A DNA stretch of 64,000 nt from Paenibacillus hemerocallicola. Its GTDB lineage: Bacteria; Bacillota; Bacilli; Paenibacillales; NBRC-103111. Position numbers and translations under genes: made by a program. The notes beneath the pieces are model-generated. The model saw only the letters and a program-made list of their open reading frames with translations. It did not search any database and had not been told where the DNA came from. Of this stretch, positions 28,683 to 37,441 are shown piece after piece. The number at the start of each line of letters is the position of its first letter. Position 1 is the stretch's first letter. The DNA lies in the NCBI RefSeq assembly GCF_006265175.1, contig NZ_VDCQ01000011.1:62001-126000 (forward strand), given 5' to 3'.

Positions 28683-29737
28683 AGGCGGTTGTCAATTATG
28701 CGGACGGACCGGGCCGGGTAGAATTGCGCGACGTACCGGCCCCGCGCATCGCAGGTCCGAAGGACATCATCATCCGGGTAATGGCCGCCGGAATTTGCGG
28801 CAGCGATCTGCATATGTATCACGATTCGCAAGGTTTTCCGGTCAACCGTCCGGTGACGCTCGGTCACGAATACTCCGGTGTTGTCACAGAAACGGGGCCG
28901 GAGGTGACCCGCTTTCGCATAGGAGATCGAGTCGTCAGCGAGACTCCGGCTTATGTATGCGAAAGCTGCGTCTACTGCCGCACCGGACTGTACAACCTTT
29001 GTCCCGACAGGCGCGGCTACGGCGTACTGGAGAACGGGGCGATGGCCGAATATTTACGCTCCCGGGAAGCGATCTGCCACCGCATCCCGGACGGCGTCTC
29101 CTTCGAGGCCGCGGCGATGACCGAGCCGGCATGCGTCGCGTACAACGCAGTCGCCCATCATTCGCACATTCGTCCGGGCGACGAGGTCGTCGTGTTCGGC
29201 CCGGGGCCGATCGGGCTGATGGCCGTTCAGATCGCGAAGCTGTACTCGCCGGGCCGGATAACCGTCGTCGGCACGGGCAAGGACAGGGGCAGACTGGATG
29301 TCGCGAAGCGTTTCGGAGCCGACCGGACGCTGGTTGCGGAAGAAGCGGATGTCGTCGACGAAATACGCCGATACGGCGACGGTTTCGGACCCGACCTCAT
29401 TATTGACGCGGTCGGTATTTCCGCTACTTTGAAGCAGAGCGTCGAGCTCGTCCGGCCCGGCGGGCAAATTACGAAAATCGGCTGGGGACCGGCGCCCGTC
29501 GGCTTCTCGCTCGACCCGCTCATTCAGAAGGCGGCGCGTCTGCAAGGCTCGTTCAGCCACAATTGGCCAATGTGGGAAAAGGTGCTGCTGCTCATGGATA
29601 GAGGGGAGATCGATCCGCTGCCGATGACGAAGTCGTACAAAATCGACGATTGGAAGCGGGCGTTCGACGAGATGGACTCGCTTGTCCATGCCAAATCCAT
29701 TTTGCTGCCCTATTCCGGAGAGGAGGAGAAGGGATGA
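28679..29737 (+). CDS. Zinc-dependent medium-chain alcohol/polyol dehydrogenase
   Basis: 352 aa, NAD(P)-dependent MDR family of the threonine/sorbitol dehydrogenase type. Catalytic zinc: C40 in AAGICGSDLH and H63-E64 in LGHEYSG. Structural zinc: C94, C97, C100 and C108. Cofactor motif VVFGPGPIGLMAVQ. Start ATG 28679 overlaps the preceding stop (ATGA). It probably oxidises a secondary hydroxyl of the pathway sugar. Coupled downstream to the second isomerase by another ATGA. Confidence 0.88.
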   Translation: MKAVVNYADGPGRVELRDVPAPRIAGPKDIIIRVMAAGICGSDLHMYHDSQGFPVNRPVTLGHEYSGVVTETGPEVTRFRIGDRVVSETPAYVCESCVYCRTGLYNLCPDRRGYGVLENGAMAEYLRSREAICHRIPDGVSFEAAAMTEPACVAYNAVAHHSHIRPGDEVVVFGPGPIGLMAVQIAKLYSPGRITVVGTGKDRGRLDVAKRFGADRTLVAEEADVVDEIRRYGDGFGPDLIIDAVGISATLKQSVELVRPGGQITKIGWGPAPVGFSLDPLIQKAARLQGSFSHNWPMWEKVLLLMDRGEIDPLPMTKSYKIDDWKRAFDEMDSLVHAKSILLPYSGEEEKG

Positions 29738-30642
29738 CGGAACGGCAAGGCGCAAAGGCGAAAATAGCGGTTTTTCCGAAAGGGTTCATGAACGAGCTGG
29801 TCGACGGCTCGCTGAGCCTGTTCGACTGGATCGAGCAGGCCGGCACGCTCGGAGCGGACGGTCTGGAGCTGTACCCGCTGTTTCTGGAGCGGACGGATGA
29901 GCCCTATTTGCTCCGGATCAAGGAAGCGGCCGACCGCCAAGGTCTGGACATCCCGATGATGTGCTCGTCGCCCGATTTCACGCATCCCGATTCCTCCTAT
30001 CGGGAGAACGAGCTGAAGAAGATGAAGAAGATGATCGGGGTTATGGCGGTTCTCGGTCCGCCCGAATTCCGCAGCTGCCGGGTATTGTCCGGACAGAAAC
30101 GGCCCGGCGTGAGCAGGGTGGACGGAATCCGCTGGACGGTGCAGGCGATCGAAGCGCTGCTGCCTGATGCCGCGGGCCGCGGCGTCCATCTCGTCATGGA
30201 AAACCATTACAAGGACGGCTTGTGGGAGCAACCGGAATTTGCGCAGGCATCCGAGCTGTTTCTGGACATCATCGGTCGCATTTCGTCCCCTTGGTTCGGC
30301 GTCAATTACGATCCGTCCAATGCGCTTGTGGCGGGGGAGGAGCCACTGGAGCTTTTGGAGCGCGTCAAGGACCGTCTGTTGACGATGCATGCGAGCGATC
30401 GCTACTTGAAGGAAGGCTATTCGACGGAAGACTTGAAGCGCTATACGCTTAAAGGGTATTCCGAGGCGCTTGCGCATGGCGTTATCGGCAAAGGCTTGAA
30501 CGACTATGACCGCATTTTCGGCGTGCTCCGCGAGAAAGGCTTCCGCAATTGGATCTCCGTCGAGGACGGAGTCAACGGCTTGGAGGAGATGGCCGAATCG
30601 GTGCGCTTCTTGCGAAGGAAAGTCGGGGAATATTTGTCGTAA
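29734..30642 (+). CDS. Sugar phosphate isomerase/epimerase family TIM barrel (second copy)
   Basis: 302 aa. Same superfamily as the first gene of the operon but poorly similar. Candidate metal ligands: E in LVMENHYKDG, D in GVNYDPSNALV, H in TMHASDRY, E in WISVEDG. The order E-D-H-E agrees with the family. Start ATG 29734 with GAGGAGAAGGG upstream, coupled to the dehydrogenase stop. It ends the operon; no transporter or regulator gene is attached. Confidence 0.85.
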   Translation: MTERQGAKAKIAVFPKGFMNELVDGSLSLFDWIEQAGTLGADGLELYPLFLERTDEPYLLRIKEAADRQGLDIPMMCSSPDFTHPDSSYRENELKKMKKMIGVMAVLGPPEFRSCRVLSGQKRPGVSRVDGIRWTVQAIEALLPDAAGRGVHLVMENHYKDGLWEQPEFAQASELFLDIIGRISSPWFGVNYDPSNALVAGEEPLELLERVKDRLLTMHASDRYLKEGYSTEDLKRYTLKGYSEALAHGVIGKGLNDYDRIFGVLREKGFRNWISVEDGVNGLEEMAESVRFLRRKVGEYLS

Positions 30643-30745
30643 CCGAACGGCGGTCTTTCCGGTCTTGTTGAATGCGCGGCATCTTGATATGATGTGGACA
30701 CATACCTCCGGTTTTACTCCGGACCGGGAAGGAGCGGATATACGC

Positions 30746-31531
30746 ATGTATGATCATCGCGCAAACTTAAAGCCCGAAGTTCGGGCATACCTCGACCGCA
30801 TCGGCTATAACGGTCCGCTGGACGGAAGCGCCGACGCTCTGGCCGAATTGCAAAATTGCCATCTGCATACGGTACCTTATGAAAACTTGGATATTTTGCG
30901 CCGTACCCCGCTTTCCCTGGACGTGGAGAAGCTCTATGAAAAAATCGTCATTCGACGCCGCGGCGGCTACTGCTTCGAGCTTAACGCCTTATTCGGCTGG
31001 CTGCTGAGAGAGCTGGGCTATGCGGTTACCGACTATTTCGCCCGGTTTTGGCGCGACGAGCCGAATCCGCCTCCGAAACGCCGGCATCATGTCTTGGGCG
31101 TCGAAGCGGGCGGGGATATCTATTTATGCGACGTCGGCGTAGGCGGAATCGTGCCTCGTCGGCCGATCCGGATCGTCGAACGTTTGGAGCATGCGCAGGG
31201 CAATGAGCTGTACCGTCTGGAGCGCGATTCCTACTTCGGCTGGATGCTGTGCGAATGGAAGCACGGCGAGTGGAGCCGGCTGTACTCCTTCACCGAAGAG
31301 CCGCAGCTGCCGCAGGATTATGTGATGGCCAGCTACTGGTGCGAGCATGCTCCGGATTCGATATTCGTCAGCGGCGCCATGGCGGCTATCCGTACGAAAG
31401 AAGGGCGCAATACGATAGCCGGCGACGAATTCCGCATTTTTACGTCCGAAGGCGTACAAGCTTTCAAGCCGCAAACGAAAGAAGAGTATGACGAAGCGCT
31501 GAAAGCCTATTTCGGCATTATACTCGATTAA
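30746..31531 (+). CDS. Arylamine N-acetyltransferase
   Basis: 261 aa cytoplasmic enzyme that transfers acetyl from CoA to arylamines and hydrazines. The Cys-His-Asp triad is visible: C76 in RRGGYCFELN, H114/H115 in KRRHHVLGV, D129 in YLCDVGVGG; the N-terminal VPYENLDI is typical. ATG 30746 has GGAGCGG upstream; the frame extends 80 codons further back into the previous gene without a site. It stands alone, with a terminator behind it. Confidence 0.93.
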   Translation: MYDHRANLKPEVRAYLDRIGYNGPLDGSADALAELQNCHLHTVPYENLDILRRTPLSLDVEKLYEKIVIRRRGGYCFELNALFGWLLRELGYAVTDYFARFWRDEPNPPPKRRHHVLGVEAGGDIYLCDVGVGGIVPRRPIRIVERLEHAQGNELYRLERDSYFGWMLCEWKHGEWSRLYSFTEEPQLPQDYVMASYWCEHAPDSIFVSGAMAAIRTKEGRNTIAGDEFRIFTSEGVQAFKPQTKEEYDEALKAYFGIILD

Positions 31532-31559
31532 CCGGCTTGTTCGGGCATAGCCCGAAGCG

Positions 31560-31612
31560 AACCGCATGATAATGGCGTTCTATTCTGTAGAGCGCTTTTC
31601 GTGCGGTTTTCT
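31560..31612 (+). terminator. Terminator after the arylamine N-acetyltransferase gene
   Basis: Outer stem AACCGCA / TGCGGTT (31560-31566, 31602-31608) with an inner GCGTTCTA / TAGAGCGC stem, ending in TTTT. Confidence 0.6.
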
Positions 31613-31665
31613 GTCTTGCAAGGTACACTAAACACGAAAGCAAGTCATGAATGGGGGGATTGCAT

Positions 31666-32178
31666 ATGGAGATCAGAACGGAAAGAGCCGGTGACCACGA
31701 GCAAGTGTTTCAGTTAAATTTCTCGGCTTTCGGGAACAGGGAAGACGAAGCCCGACTGGTCGAAACCATCAGATTGTCCGGGCAGTTTATTCCCGAGTTG
31801 TCTCTCGTGGCGGAGGAACATCAACGTCTTGTGGGACATGTCCTATTCAGCAAAGCCGAAGTTGTGGACGGGGATCGGCATCATGAAGTCATCGTTCTTG
31901 CGCCTATTGCGGTCAAGCCAAGCGAACAAAAGAGAGGAATCGGCGGCAGACTCATTCAAGAAGGACTAAAACGATGTGCGGCAATGGGCTATGAACTCGT
32001 GTTTCTGATCGGACACCCGACTTATTATCCCAAATTCGGATTTAAGCCCGCGCGAGCGCACGGATTCGAGCTGAAGCAATTTCAAGTGTCCGATGATGTG
32101 TTCATGGTATACGAGCTGAAGGAGGGAGCGGGCGGCCGGATTCGAGGCGTGTTGATGTACCCGCCTTCGTTTTTTTAG
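31666..32178 (+). CDS. GNAT-family N-acetyltransferase
   Basis: 170 aa, YhbS-like. Acetyl-CoA binding loop KRGIGGRLIQEGL at about 88-100 and the C-terminal FLIGHPTYYPKFGF, typical of this subgroup; the substrate is unknown. ATG 31666 was chosen because GGGGGGA lies upstream; an ATG 15 bases earlier is inside that ribosome site. Confidence 0.88.
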   Translation: MEIRTERAGDHEQVFQLNFSAFGNREDEARLVETIRLSGQFIPELSLVAEEHQRLVGHVLFSKAEVVDGDRHHEVIVLAPIAVKPSEQKRGIGGRLIQEGLKRCAAMGYELVFLIGHPTYYPKFGFKPARAHGFELKQFQVSDDVFMVYELKEGAGGRIRGVLMYPPSFF

Positions 32179-32234
32179 CAAATCGGTAATCGTCGATAAA
32201 GGTGCACTTTTCAAATGTAAAGTAAAGTACAACG

Positions 32235-32276
32235 CGGCAGTCCCGGACATGAATTCATGTTCAAGGCTGCCGTTTT
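32235..32276 (+). terminator. Terminator of the GNAT gene
   Basis: CGGCAG pairs with CTGCCG (32235-32240, 32267-32272) around an inner ACATGAATTCATGT palindrome, followed by TTTT. Confidence 0.7.
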
Positions 32277-32330
32277 GGTTTATCGATTCGGAAAGTTTAA
32301 CTTCGCTAAAGCGTTAAAGCGAAGTGCGAG

Positions 32331-32404
32331 TTTCTGAACCAAGTAAAACAAGTAAAACATCCTCTAAATCGCGGTCGCTCCTCTTTGAATACGTCGATAG
32401 ACGT
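32331..32404. repeat. Dispersed intergenic element, copy 2
   Basis: Same ordered words as 10775-10839. This copy has a tandem duplication (AAGTAAAAC twice) after TTTCTGAACC. It lies before the GntR-ABC promoter. Confidence 0.6.
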
Positions 32405-32467
32405 TTTTCTTATCGCAATTGTAAGCCGGAGAAAGGGAAAAAATTTGGATTCATAATAAAGCTCTCC

Positions 32468-32525
32468 TTGACATGTTATTATAATCATATATACTGTTCA
32501 TATACGATATACACAGACATGAACA
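32468..32525 (+). promoter_or_regulatory. Promoter and possible GntR operator
   Basis: TTGACA (32468-32473) and TATACT (32490-32495), 16-base spacer. TGTTCAT (32495-32501) and ATGAACA (32519-32525) form an inverted repeat at the -10/+1 region, a good place for autoregulation by the GntR protein encoded next. Confidence 0.6.
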
Positions 32526-32547
32526 CCTTTGAAAGAGAGTAGATGCC

Positions 32548-32928
32548 ATGAACCTCTCCGTATCGCTTGCATCGGGAGAGCCGATCTATGCGCAAATCAA
32601 GGAACAGATCAAGAAGCAAATTTTGTCCGGTCAGCTCCGGGAAGGCGAGCCGCTGCCGTCGATCCGCAATTTGGCGCACGACCTGCAAATCAGCGTCATC
32701 ACGACCAAGAGAGCTTACGATGAGCTGGAGCAGGAAGGACTCGTCGTCTCGGTGGCGGGGAAGGGCACGTTCGTTTCGGAGAAAAACAAGGAGTCGATCC
32801 GCGAAGTGAAATACAGGCAGCTGGAGGAGGGGATTCGCCGTATCGTTGCCGAGAGCAAGGCGCTGGGTGTAAGGAAGGAAGAATTGGCGAGTTTGATCGA
32901 ACTATTTTACGGTGAGGAGCGCGAATGA
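32548..32928 (+). CDS. GntR-family regulator, YtrA type
   Basis: 126 aa. Winged helix at about 10-75 (PIYAQIKEQIKKQILSG; LPSIRNLAHDLQISVITTKRAYDELEQ) with only a short C-terminal helical dimerisation part, as in YtrA regulators that control the ABC genes next to them. The stop overlaps the ATPase start (ATGATG). Expected to repress its own operon. Confidence 0.9.
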   Translation: MNLSVSLASGEPIYAQIKEQIKKQILSGQLREGEPLPSIRNLAHDLQISVITTKRAYDELEQEGLVVSVAGKGTFVSEKNKESIREVKYRQLEEGIRRIVAESKALGVRKEELASLIELFYGEERE

Positions 32929-33800
32929 TGCGGGTGGTCGAATTCCGGCAATGCAGCGTAAGCAGCGGGGATTTTGCGCTGCGGGAGTTGAATTTCCATG
33001 TGGAGAGCGGATATATAACCGGTCTGATCGGTCCGAACGGAGCGGGCAAGACAACGCTCATTCGCTCGATTATGAACATGATTCGTCCGAAGGCGGGGGA
33101 GGTGCTTCTGTTCGGCCAATCGTACCGCGAGCATGAACGCGAGATTAAGCGGCGTATCGGATTCGTCTACGACGAAGATTTTTATTACAACCATCTTTCC
33201 ATTCGGGAGATGAAAAAAATAATCGCGTCGTTTTATCCGACTTGGAACGATGCGGTCTTTCAACAGCATTTGCAGCAGTTCGGACTTCCCGAACGAAAAA
33301 AAATCCGCGATCTGTCGAAGGGGATGAAAACGAAATTTGCGCTGGCCGCCGCTTTGGCTCATGAACCTGAGCTGTTGATCATGGATGAGCCGACCTCGGG
33401 GCTCGATCCCGTATTCCGCAGGGAAATTTTATCGATTTTAAGCGCGTATATCCGCGACGGCAGCAAATCGGTTTTGTTTTCCACCCACATCAGCACGGAC
33501 CTGGAGCGGATCGCGGATTACATCCTCTATATGGGGCGCGGGCGGCTGCAGTTTTGCGGAACGAAGGAGGAGCTGCTCGAATCGTACGTGCTCGTGAAAG
33601 GACCGCTCGCTCTGCTGCAAGCGGACCGATTTCCTTTCCAGGGCTTGCGGCAGACCGCACTCGGCTTCGAAGCGCTTCTCTCCAAGCAATACGTGTCCGC
33701 CGATACGTTCGAAAGTCCATTTATCGTGGAGAAGCCTTCTCTGGACGACATTATCGTTTACACGCAGGAGGGGAGCCGGAATGGTCCAGCTGCTTCTTAA
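32925..33800 (+). CDS. ABC transporter ATP-binding protein
   Basis: 291 aa. Walker A GPNGAGKTT at about 39-47, signature LSKGMKTK, Walker B ELLIMDEPTSGLD, H-loop FSTHIS. The C-terminal about 75 residues are the accessory region seen in YtrB/YhcH-type exporters. Substrate unknown; these GntR-linked systems often respond to cell-wall stress. Overlaps the permease gene by 20 bases. Confidence 0.93.
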   Translation: MMRVVEFRQCSVSSGDFALRELNFHVESGYITGLIGPNGAGKTTLIRSIMNMIRPKAGEVLLFGQSYREHEREIKRRIGFVYDEDFYYNHLSIREMKKIIASFYPTWNDAVFQQHLQQFGLPERKKIRDLSKGMKTKFALAAALAHEPELLIMDEPTSGLDPVFRREILSILSAYIRDGSKSVLFSTHISTDLERIADYILYMGRGRLQFCGTKEELLESYVLVKGPLALLQADRFPFQGLRQTALGFEALLSKQYVSADTFESPFIVEKPSLDDIIVYTQEGSRNGPAAS

Positions 33801-34434
33801 AGATCTCCGCATTCAGAAGCGGTTTATCGGGTTGGGATTCGTTTTTGTCGGATTTGTCTTTTTCCTGCTCGGTGCTTTCGAAGGGCTGCCGATGTCGATC
33901 CCCGCGGCCATTTTCAGCCATTTTCTTATCGTGGTGGCAAGCAAGATGGACGAGAGAAACAACAACGGGCGCATGCTCGTGTCGTTCCCTTTGCGCAGAA
34001 AAGATATAGTCGCCTCGAAATACGCGGGAATATTCATGTTTATGGCGCTGGCGTTTTGTCTGACGGCGATATGGCGATTGCTGGCCGGTCTCGTTCTTCC
34101 GGAGGGAGAATTGCCTTGGTTCGATCTGAAATCGATGGCCGTCGCGATTGCGGTACTGCTCTTGTTTTACTCCATCTATTTCCCGCTGTTTTTCGCTTTC
34201 GGCTCCAAAATTTCGCAGGTGCTCGATTTTATCGTGATTTTTGCCGTCGGCGGAGCCGGCGTCCTCGCTCTCCGGATTATGGAATGGAGCGGTGCGAACG
34301 CCGGTGCATTTATCCGTACCGTTATGGAAGCAGAGCTTTCTATTATATTGCTGTGGGCGGTCGGCGGCTGCTTGACGCTGCTGATCGTATCTTGGAAGAT
34401 GTCCGTTTACTTGTTCGAGCGAAAGAACGTTTAA
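33781..34434 (+). CDS. ABC-2 type permease
   Basis: 217 aa with about six hydrophobic segments (near 14-30, 34-52, 78-99, 115-136, 143-165, 185-205). Companion of the ATPase encoded just before. FPLRRKDIVASKY is the cytoplasmic loop typical of ABC2_membrane_5 proteins. Confidence 0.87.
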   Translation: MVQLLLKDLRIQKRFIGLGFVFVGFVFFLLGAFEGLPMSIPAAIFSHFLIVVASKMDERNNNGRMLVSFPLRRKDIVASKYAGIFMFMALAFCLTAIWRLLAGLVLPEGELPWFDLKSMAVAIAVLLLFYSIYFPLFFAFGSKISQVLDFIVIFAVGGAGVLALRIMEWSGANAGAFIRTVMEAELSIILLWAVGGCLTLLIVSWKMSVYLFERKNV

Positions 34435-34453
34435 GAAACGCGATCGGTTGGTG

Positions 34454-34478
34454 ACCGTCCTTATTTGGACGGTTTTTA
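34454..34478 (+). terminator. Terminator of the GntR-ABC operon
   Basis: Perfect 7-bp stem ACCGTCC / GGACGGT (34454-34460, 34467-34473) followed by TTTTTAT. Confidence 0.85.
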
Positions 34479-34704
34479 TTTGTTTCCGTACAAAATCGGC
34501 ATGGCGGCAAATGGGGACCAATGGACTATCAAAATAATGAGGTGCGCCATACCCGATTCATAACTGTACTGGCCCGCTACATAAGACTAATTGAGGGAAT
34601 GTCAACACAATTTTTGTTTAAATATTTTTTGAGCGTCCATAGGACTTTGGTAATAAATGTCGAATTATCCCTGTAGTAAATCATACAAAAGGAGGTGAAT
34701 AACT

Positions 34705-37260
34705 TTGATATGGAAAGCCAGGACCGGCGCGACGGTTTTGTTTTTCGCGCTGCTGCTGGTCTGTTCGGCAAGGGCAGCCTATGACGGATTAGCGCTTTCC
34801 GGCGGTCAAAGCTGGACGGCAACCGGCCCGGGTACCGTTGCGGCCATACCTGTCGAAGGCCCGGCAGGCGACATGCGATTCACTTACGATTATAACAACA
34901 GCGCGGTATGGAGCGGAAGCGAGTGGACGTACAGCACCATGTCCACGGTAACGGGGTCGGTTTACTACAAATGGAACTACAGCGGTATTCATGCATGGTT
35001 TATGGCATCAGCCAAGGTGATAGCTTACTCCCAAAAGCCCGACAATACGGAGCAAGTCGTCACGCTGTTTGACAGTGGGGTCGGCGGCGATTTTGCCGGT
35101 TCGGGTGCGTTCGTTCTTCCCGTATACGAGGGTCGTTCTTACGGTTTCCGCATTTCCGGCCGAAATTTCGATTCCAATCATTTTTTGCGGGGAACCCTGC
35201 TCGTTTCGAATGACATCCAGATCTCTCCGACCGTAACGGGAATGATGGGGAACAACGATTGGTACCGGTCGGACGTCCATTTGAATTGGAGCTCGAGCAG
35301 ACCGATCCTGAGCCACACGGGCTGCGATCCTTCGACCCTAAGCACCGATACGGCCGGCGCTGTCTTTACTTGTACGGCGTTTACGTCGGAAGGGATGGGC
35401 TCCAAGTCGATAACGCTGAAACGGGATGCGACCCCGCCAACGATTAGCGGCAGCGTCGTAAGCGGAACGAATCTCAGGGGCTGGTATACTTCGCCGGTTT
35501 CGATCGCTTTCGAATGCGCGGACGCTATGTCCGGAGTAGCCGCTTGCGAACCGGGTGTCGTTATCCAGGACGAGGGCAGCAATATTAGCGTTACGGGAAG
35601 CGCCGCGGATAACGCGGGTAACGGTGCGGTTGCTAGCGTGACGGGTATTCGCGTGGACCGTACGGCTCCCGTAACGAGTGATGATGCGCCTGCGAGTCCG
35701 GTCAATCGCGATGTGACGGTAACGCTGACCGGAGCAGATTCTCTTTCCGGTGTCCTTTCCACCTATTATAGGGCCAACGGGTCGGAAACGCAGATTGGCA
35801 GCGCGATTACATTGGTATCCGAAGGATCGCATAGCCTTACGTATTGGAGCGAGGACGCGGCGGGAAACGTAGAGTCTCCTAGATCTGCGACGGTCGTCAT
35901 CGATAAGACGAAGCCGGTCACAACGGACAATGCTCCATCGGGGATCGTATCGCAGGATGTATCGGTAACGTTATCGCCGACGGACAACTTTACAGGGACG
36001 ATTACTACACACTACAAGATCGACGGCGGAGCGACTCAGACCGGCAGGTCCTTCACGGTTCAGCAGCAAGGGGCGCATCATATCGAGTATTGGAGCGTCG
36101 ACCAGGCGGGCAATATCGAAGCGCCTCGCACCATCTCGTTTACGATCGATAAGACTCCGCCTGTCACAACGGATAATGCTCCGGCGTCTCCTGTCAACCA
36201 GGATGTGACGGTAACGTTCGTAACTTACGATTCGACTTCCGTGGTAATCGCGACCTATTATTCCGTTGACGGTTCGAATGCGCAGCTCGGCACCACGTTA
36301 CAGCTTTCTTCCGAAGGGACTTATAGTCTCGTATATTGGAGCGTGGACGTGGTGGGGAATGCCGAGCAGCCGCACACCCGATCCATCACCATCGACAAGA
36401 CGAAGCCGGTTACTACGGATAATGCTCCATTGGGCATCGTATCCCAAGATGTGTCGATAACGCTCTTGCCAAACGATGAACGCTCCGGGGTTGCCGTTAC
36501 ATTCTACAAAGTAAACGGCGGAGCTCAGCAAACCGGAACAACCGTCACGCTTCTGACGAGCGGAATCCATACCGTAGAGTATTGGAGCGCGGATCGTGCA
36601 GGCAATGTCGAGGAACCACAGTCAGTAACCGTAACGATCGATAAAATACCGCCGGCGACGACTGATGATGCGCCGACAGTTCCGTCCAATCAAGATGTGA
36701 CGGTAATGTTGACCTCGCAGGACAACCAATCGGTAGAAGATATTGCAACCTACTATAGATTGAACGGCTCCGAGGCGCGGATCGGTCGTACGGTCGAGCT
36801 GACAACCGAAGGAATCCATACGCTGGAATACTGGAGCGTGGACTCGGCAGGGAATGCCGAACAGCCGCACACCATTTCGGTCATCATCGACAAAACGCCG
36901 CCGGTCACGACGGCTCGCTTGTCGCCCGACGGAACGTTGTTGCGTCTGCAAGGTCAAGACACCCTATCAGTTCTGACGGGCACCTATTACCGTATCGATG
37001 CCGGAATCATTCAAACCGGGAATTCCGTTCCGCTGGGTATGACCGGAATGCATACGATCGCGTATTGGAGCGAAGATGAGGCCGGTAATAGCGAGAGCCC
37101 GAGAACGATCTATTTCGTTGATATGGATGGCAACGGGAAAGTCGATATCGTCGATGTCGTAACGGCTGCCAACGCCAGGCTGGATGCGGACGGGGACGGT
37201 TCGTTCACCCGTGAAGATGTCCGCCTGTTTCTGCAATCCGTAACGGCGCTTCAACCGTAA
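34705..37260 (+). CDS. Secreted protein with six OmpL47-like repeats and a dockerin-like end
   Basis: 851 aa. Signal peptide about 1-25 (ATVLFFALLLVCSARA). Residues 26-317 are beta-rich and include an Ig-like part with C-x-D-x-x-S spacing. Six tandem repeats start at residues 318, 400, 482, 564, 646 and 729, each 82-83 residues: D-(K/R)-T-x-P-V-T-T-D-x-A-P, DVTVTL, Y-Y-x-x-(N/D)-G, G-x-x-x-L, H-x-x-x-YWS-x-D-x-AGN-x-E-x-P. Repeats 1-4 alternate two subtypes (SPVNQDV and GIVSQDV). Residues about 807-848 hold calcium-loop-like D-x-D-x-(N/D)-G-x motifs (DMDGNGKVD, DADGDGSFT), as in dockerins. TTG start with AAAGGAGGTG upstream. Surface adhesion or carbohydrate-related roles are inferred only. 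Confidence 0.85.
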   Translation: MIWKARTGATVLFFALLLVCSARAAYDGLALSGGQSWTATGPGTVAAIPVEGPAGDMRFTYDYNNSAVWSGSEWTYSTMSTVTGSVYYKWNYSGIHAWFMASAKVIAYSQKPDNTEQVVTLFDSGVGGDFAGSGAFVLPVYEGRSYGFRISGRNFDSNHFLRGTLLVSNDIQISPTVTGMMGNNDWYRSDVHLNWSSSRPILSHTGCDPSTLSTDTAGAVFTCTAFTSEGMGSKSITLKRDATPPTISGSVVSGTNLRGWYTSPVSIAFECADAMSGVAACEPGVVIQDEGSNISVTGSAADNAGNGAVASVTGIRVDRTAPVTSDDAPASPVNRDVTVTLTGADSLSGVLSTYYRANGSETQIGSAITLVSEGSHSLTYWSEDAAGNVESPRSATVVIDKTKPVTTDNAPSGIVSQDVSVTLSPTDNFTGTITTHYKIDGGATQTGRSFTVQQQGAHHIEYWSVDQAGNIEAPRTISFTIDKTPPVTTDNAPASPVNQDVTVTFVTYDSTSVVIATYYSVDGSNAQLGTTLQLSSEGTYSLVYWSVDVVGNAEQPHTRSITIDKTKPVTTDNAPLGIVSQDVSITLLPNDERSGVAVTFYKVNGGAQQTGTTVTLLTSGIHTVEYWSADRAGNVEEPQSVTVTIDKIPPATTDDAPTVPSNQDVTVMLTSQDNQSVEDIATYYRLNGSEARIGRTVELTTEGIHTLEYWSVDSAGNAEQPHTISVIIDKTPPVTTARLSPDGTLLRLQGQDTLSVLTGTYYRIDAGIIQTGNSVPLGMTGMHTIAYWSEDEAGNSESPRTIYFVDMDGNGKVDIVDVVTAANARLDADGDGSFTREDVRLFLQSVTALQP

Positions 37261-37274
37261 ATGGACTGTTCTTG

Positions 37275-37303
37275 AACCGGAGCCGCGGTCGCTCCGGTTT
37301 TTT
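37275..37303 (+). terminator. Terminator after the repeat protein
   Basis: Perfect 9-bp stem AACCGGAGC / GCTCCGGTT (37275-37283, 37291-37299) followed by a T run. Confidence 0.9.
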
Positions 37304-37404
37304 CTTGATCCCTCACGGCCGCCGCAAACCAAAAAGAATGCAAAAAAACCAACAAAAAATCCATTGTCTCGTCCGTAGCGCGTAGCTTACTATGGAATAG
37401 TGAT

Positions 37405-37423
37405 GAAAATGAGAATCACTATC
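37405..37423 (+). promoter_or_regulatory. Fur box
   Basis: GAAAATGAGAATCACTATC matches 16 of 19 bases of the classic Fur consensus (GATAATGATAATCATTATC). It lies 19 bases before the TTG start of the siderophore-binding protein gene. Confidence 0.85.
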
Positions 37424-37441
37424 ATATCGGAGGGGACATAC

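Larger units (their letters stand above)
32179..32547 (+). other. 369-base intergenic region
   Basis: Contains a terminator (32235-32276), an inverted repeat ACTTCGCT/AGCGAAGT (32300-32307, 32318-32325), the second copy of the dispersed element (32331-32404), and a promoter with a possible operator (32468-32525). No gene seen. Confidence 0.6.

Noticed and set aside
37400-37441. Longer start for the siderophore-binding protein
   Set aside because: It would translate the Fur box; TTG 37442 with GGAGGGG and a proper lipoprotein signal is better.
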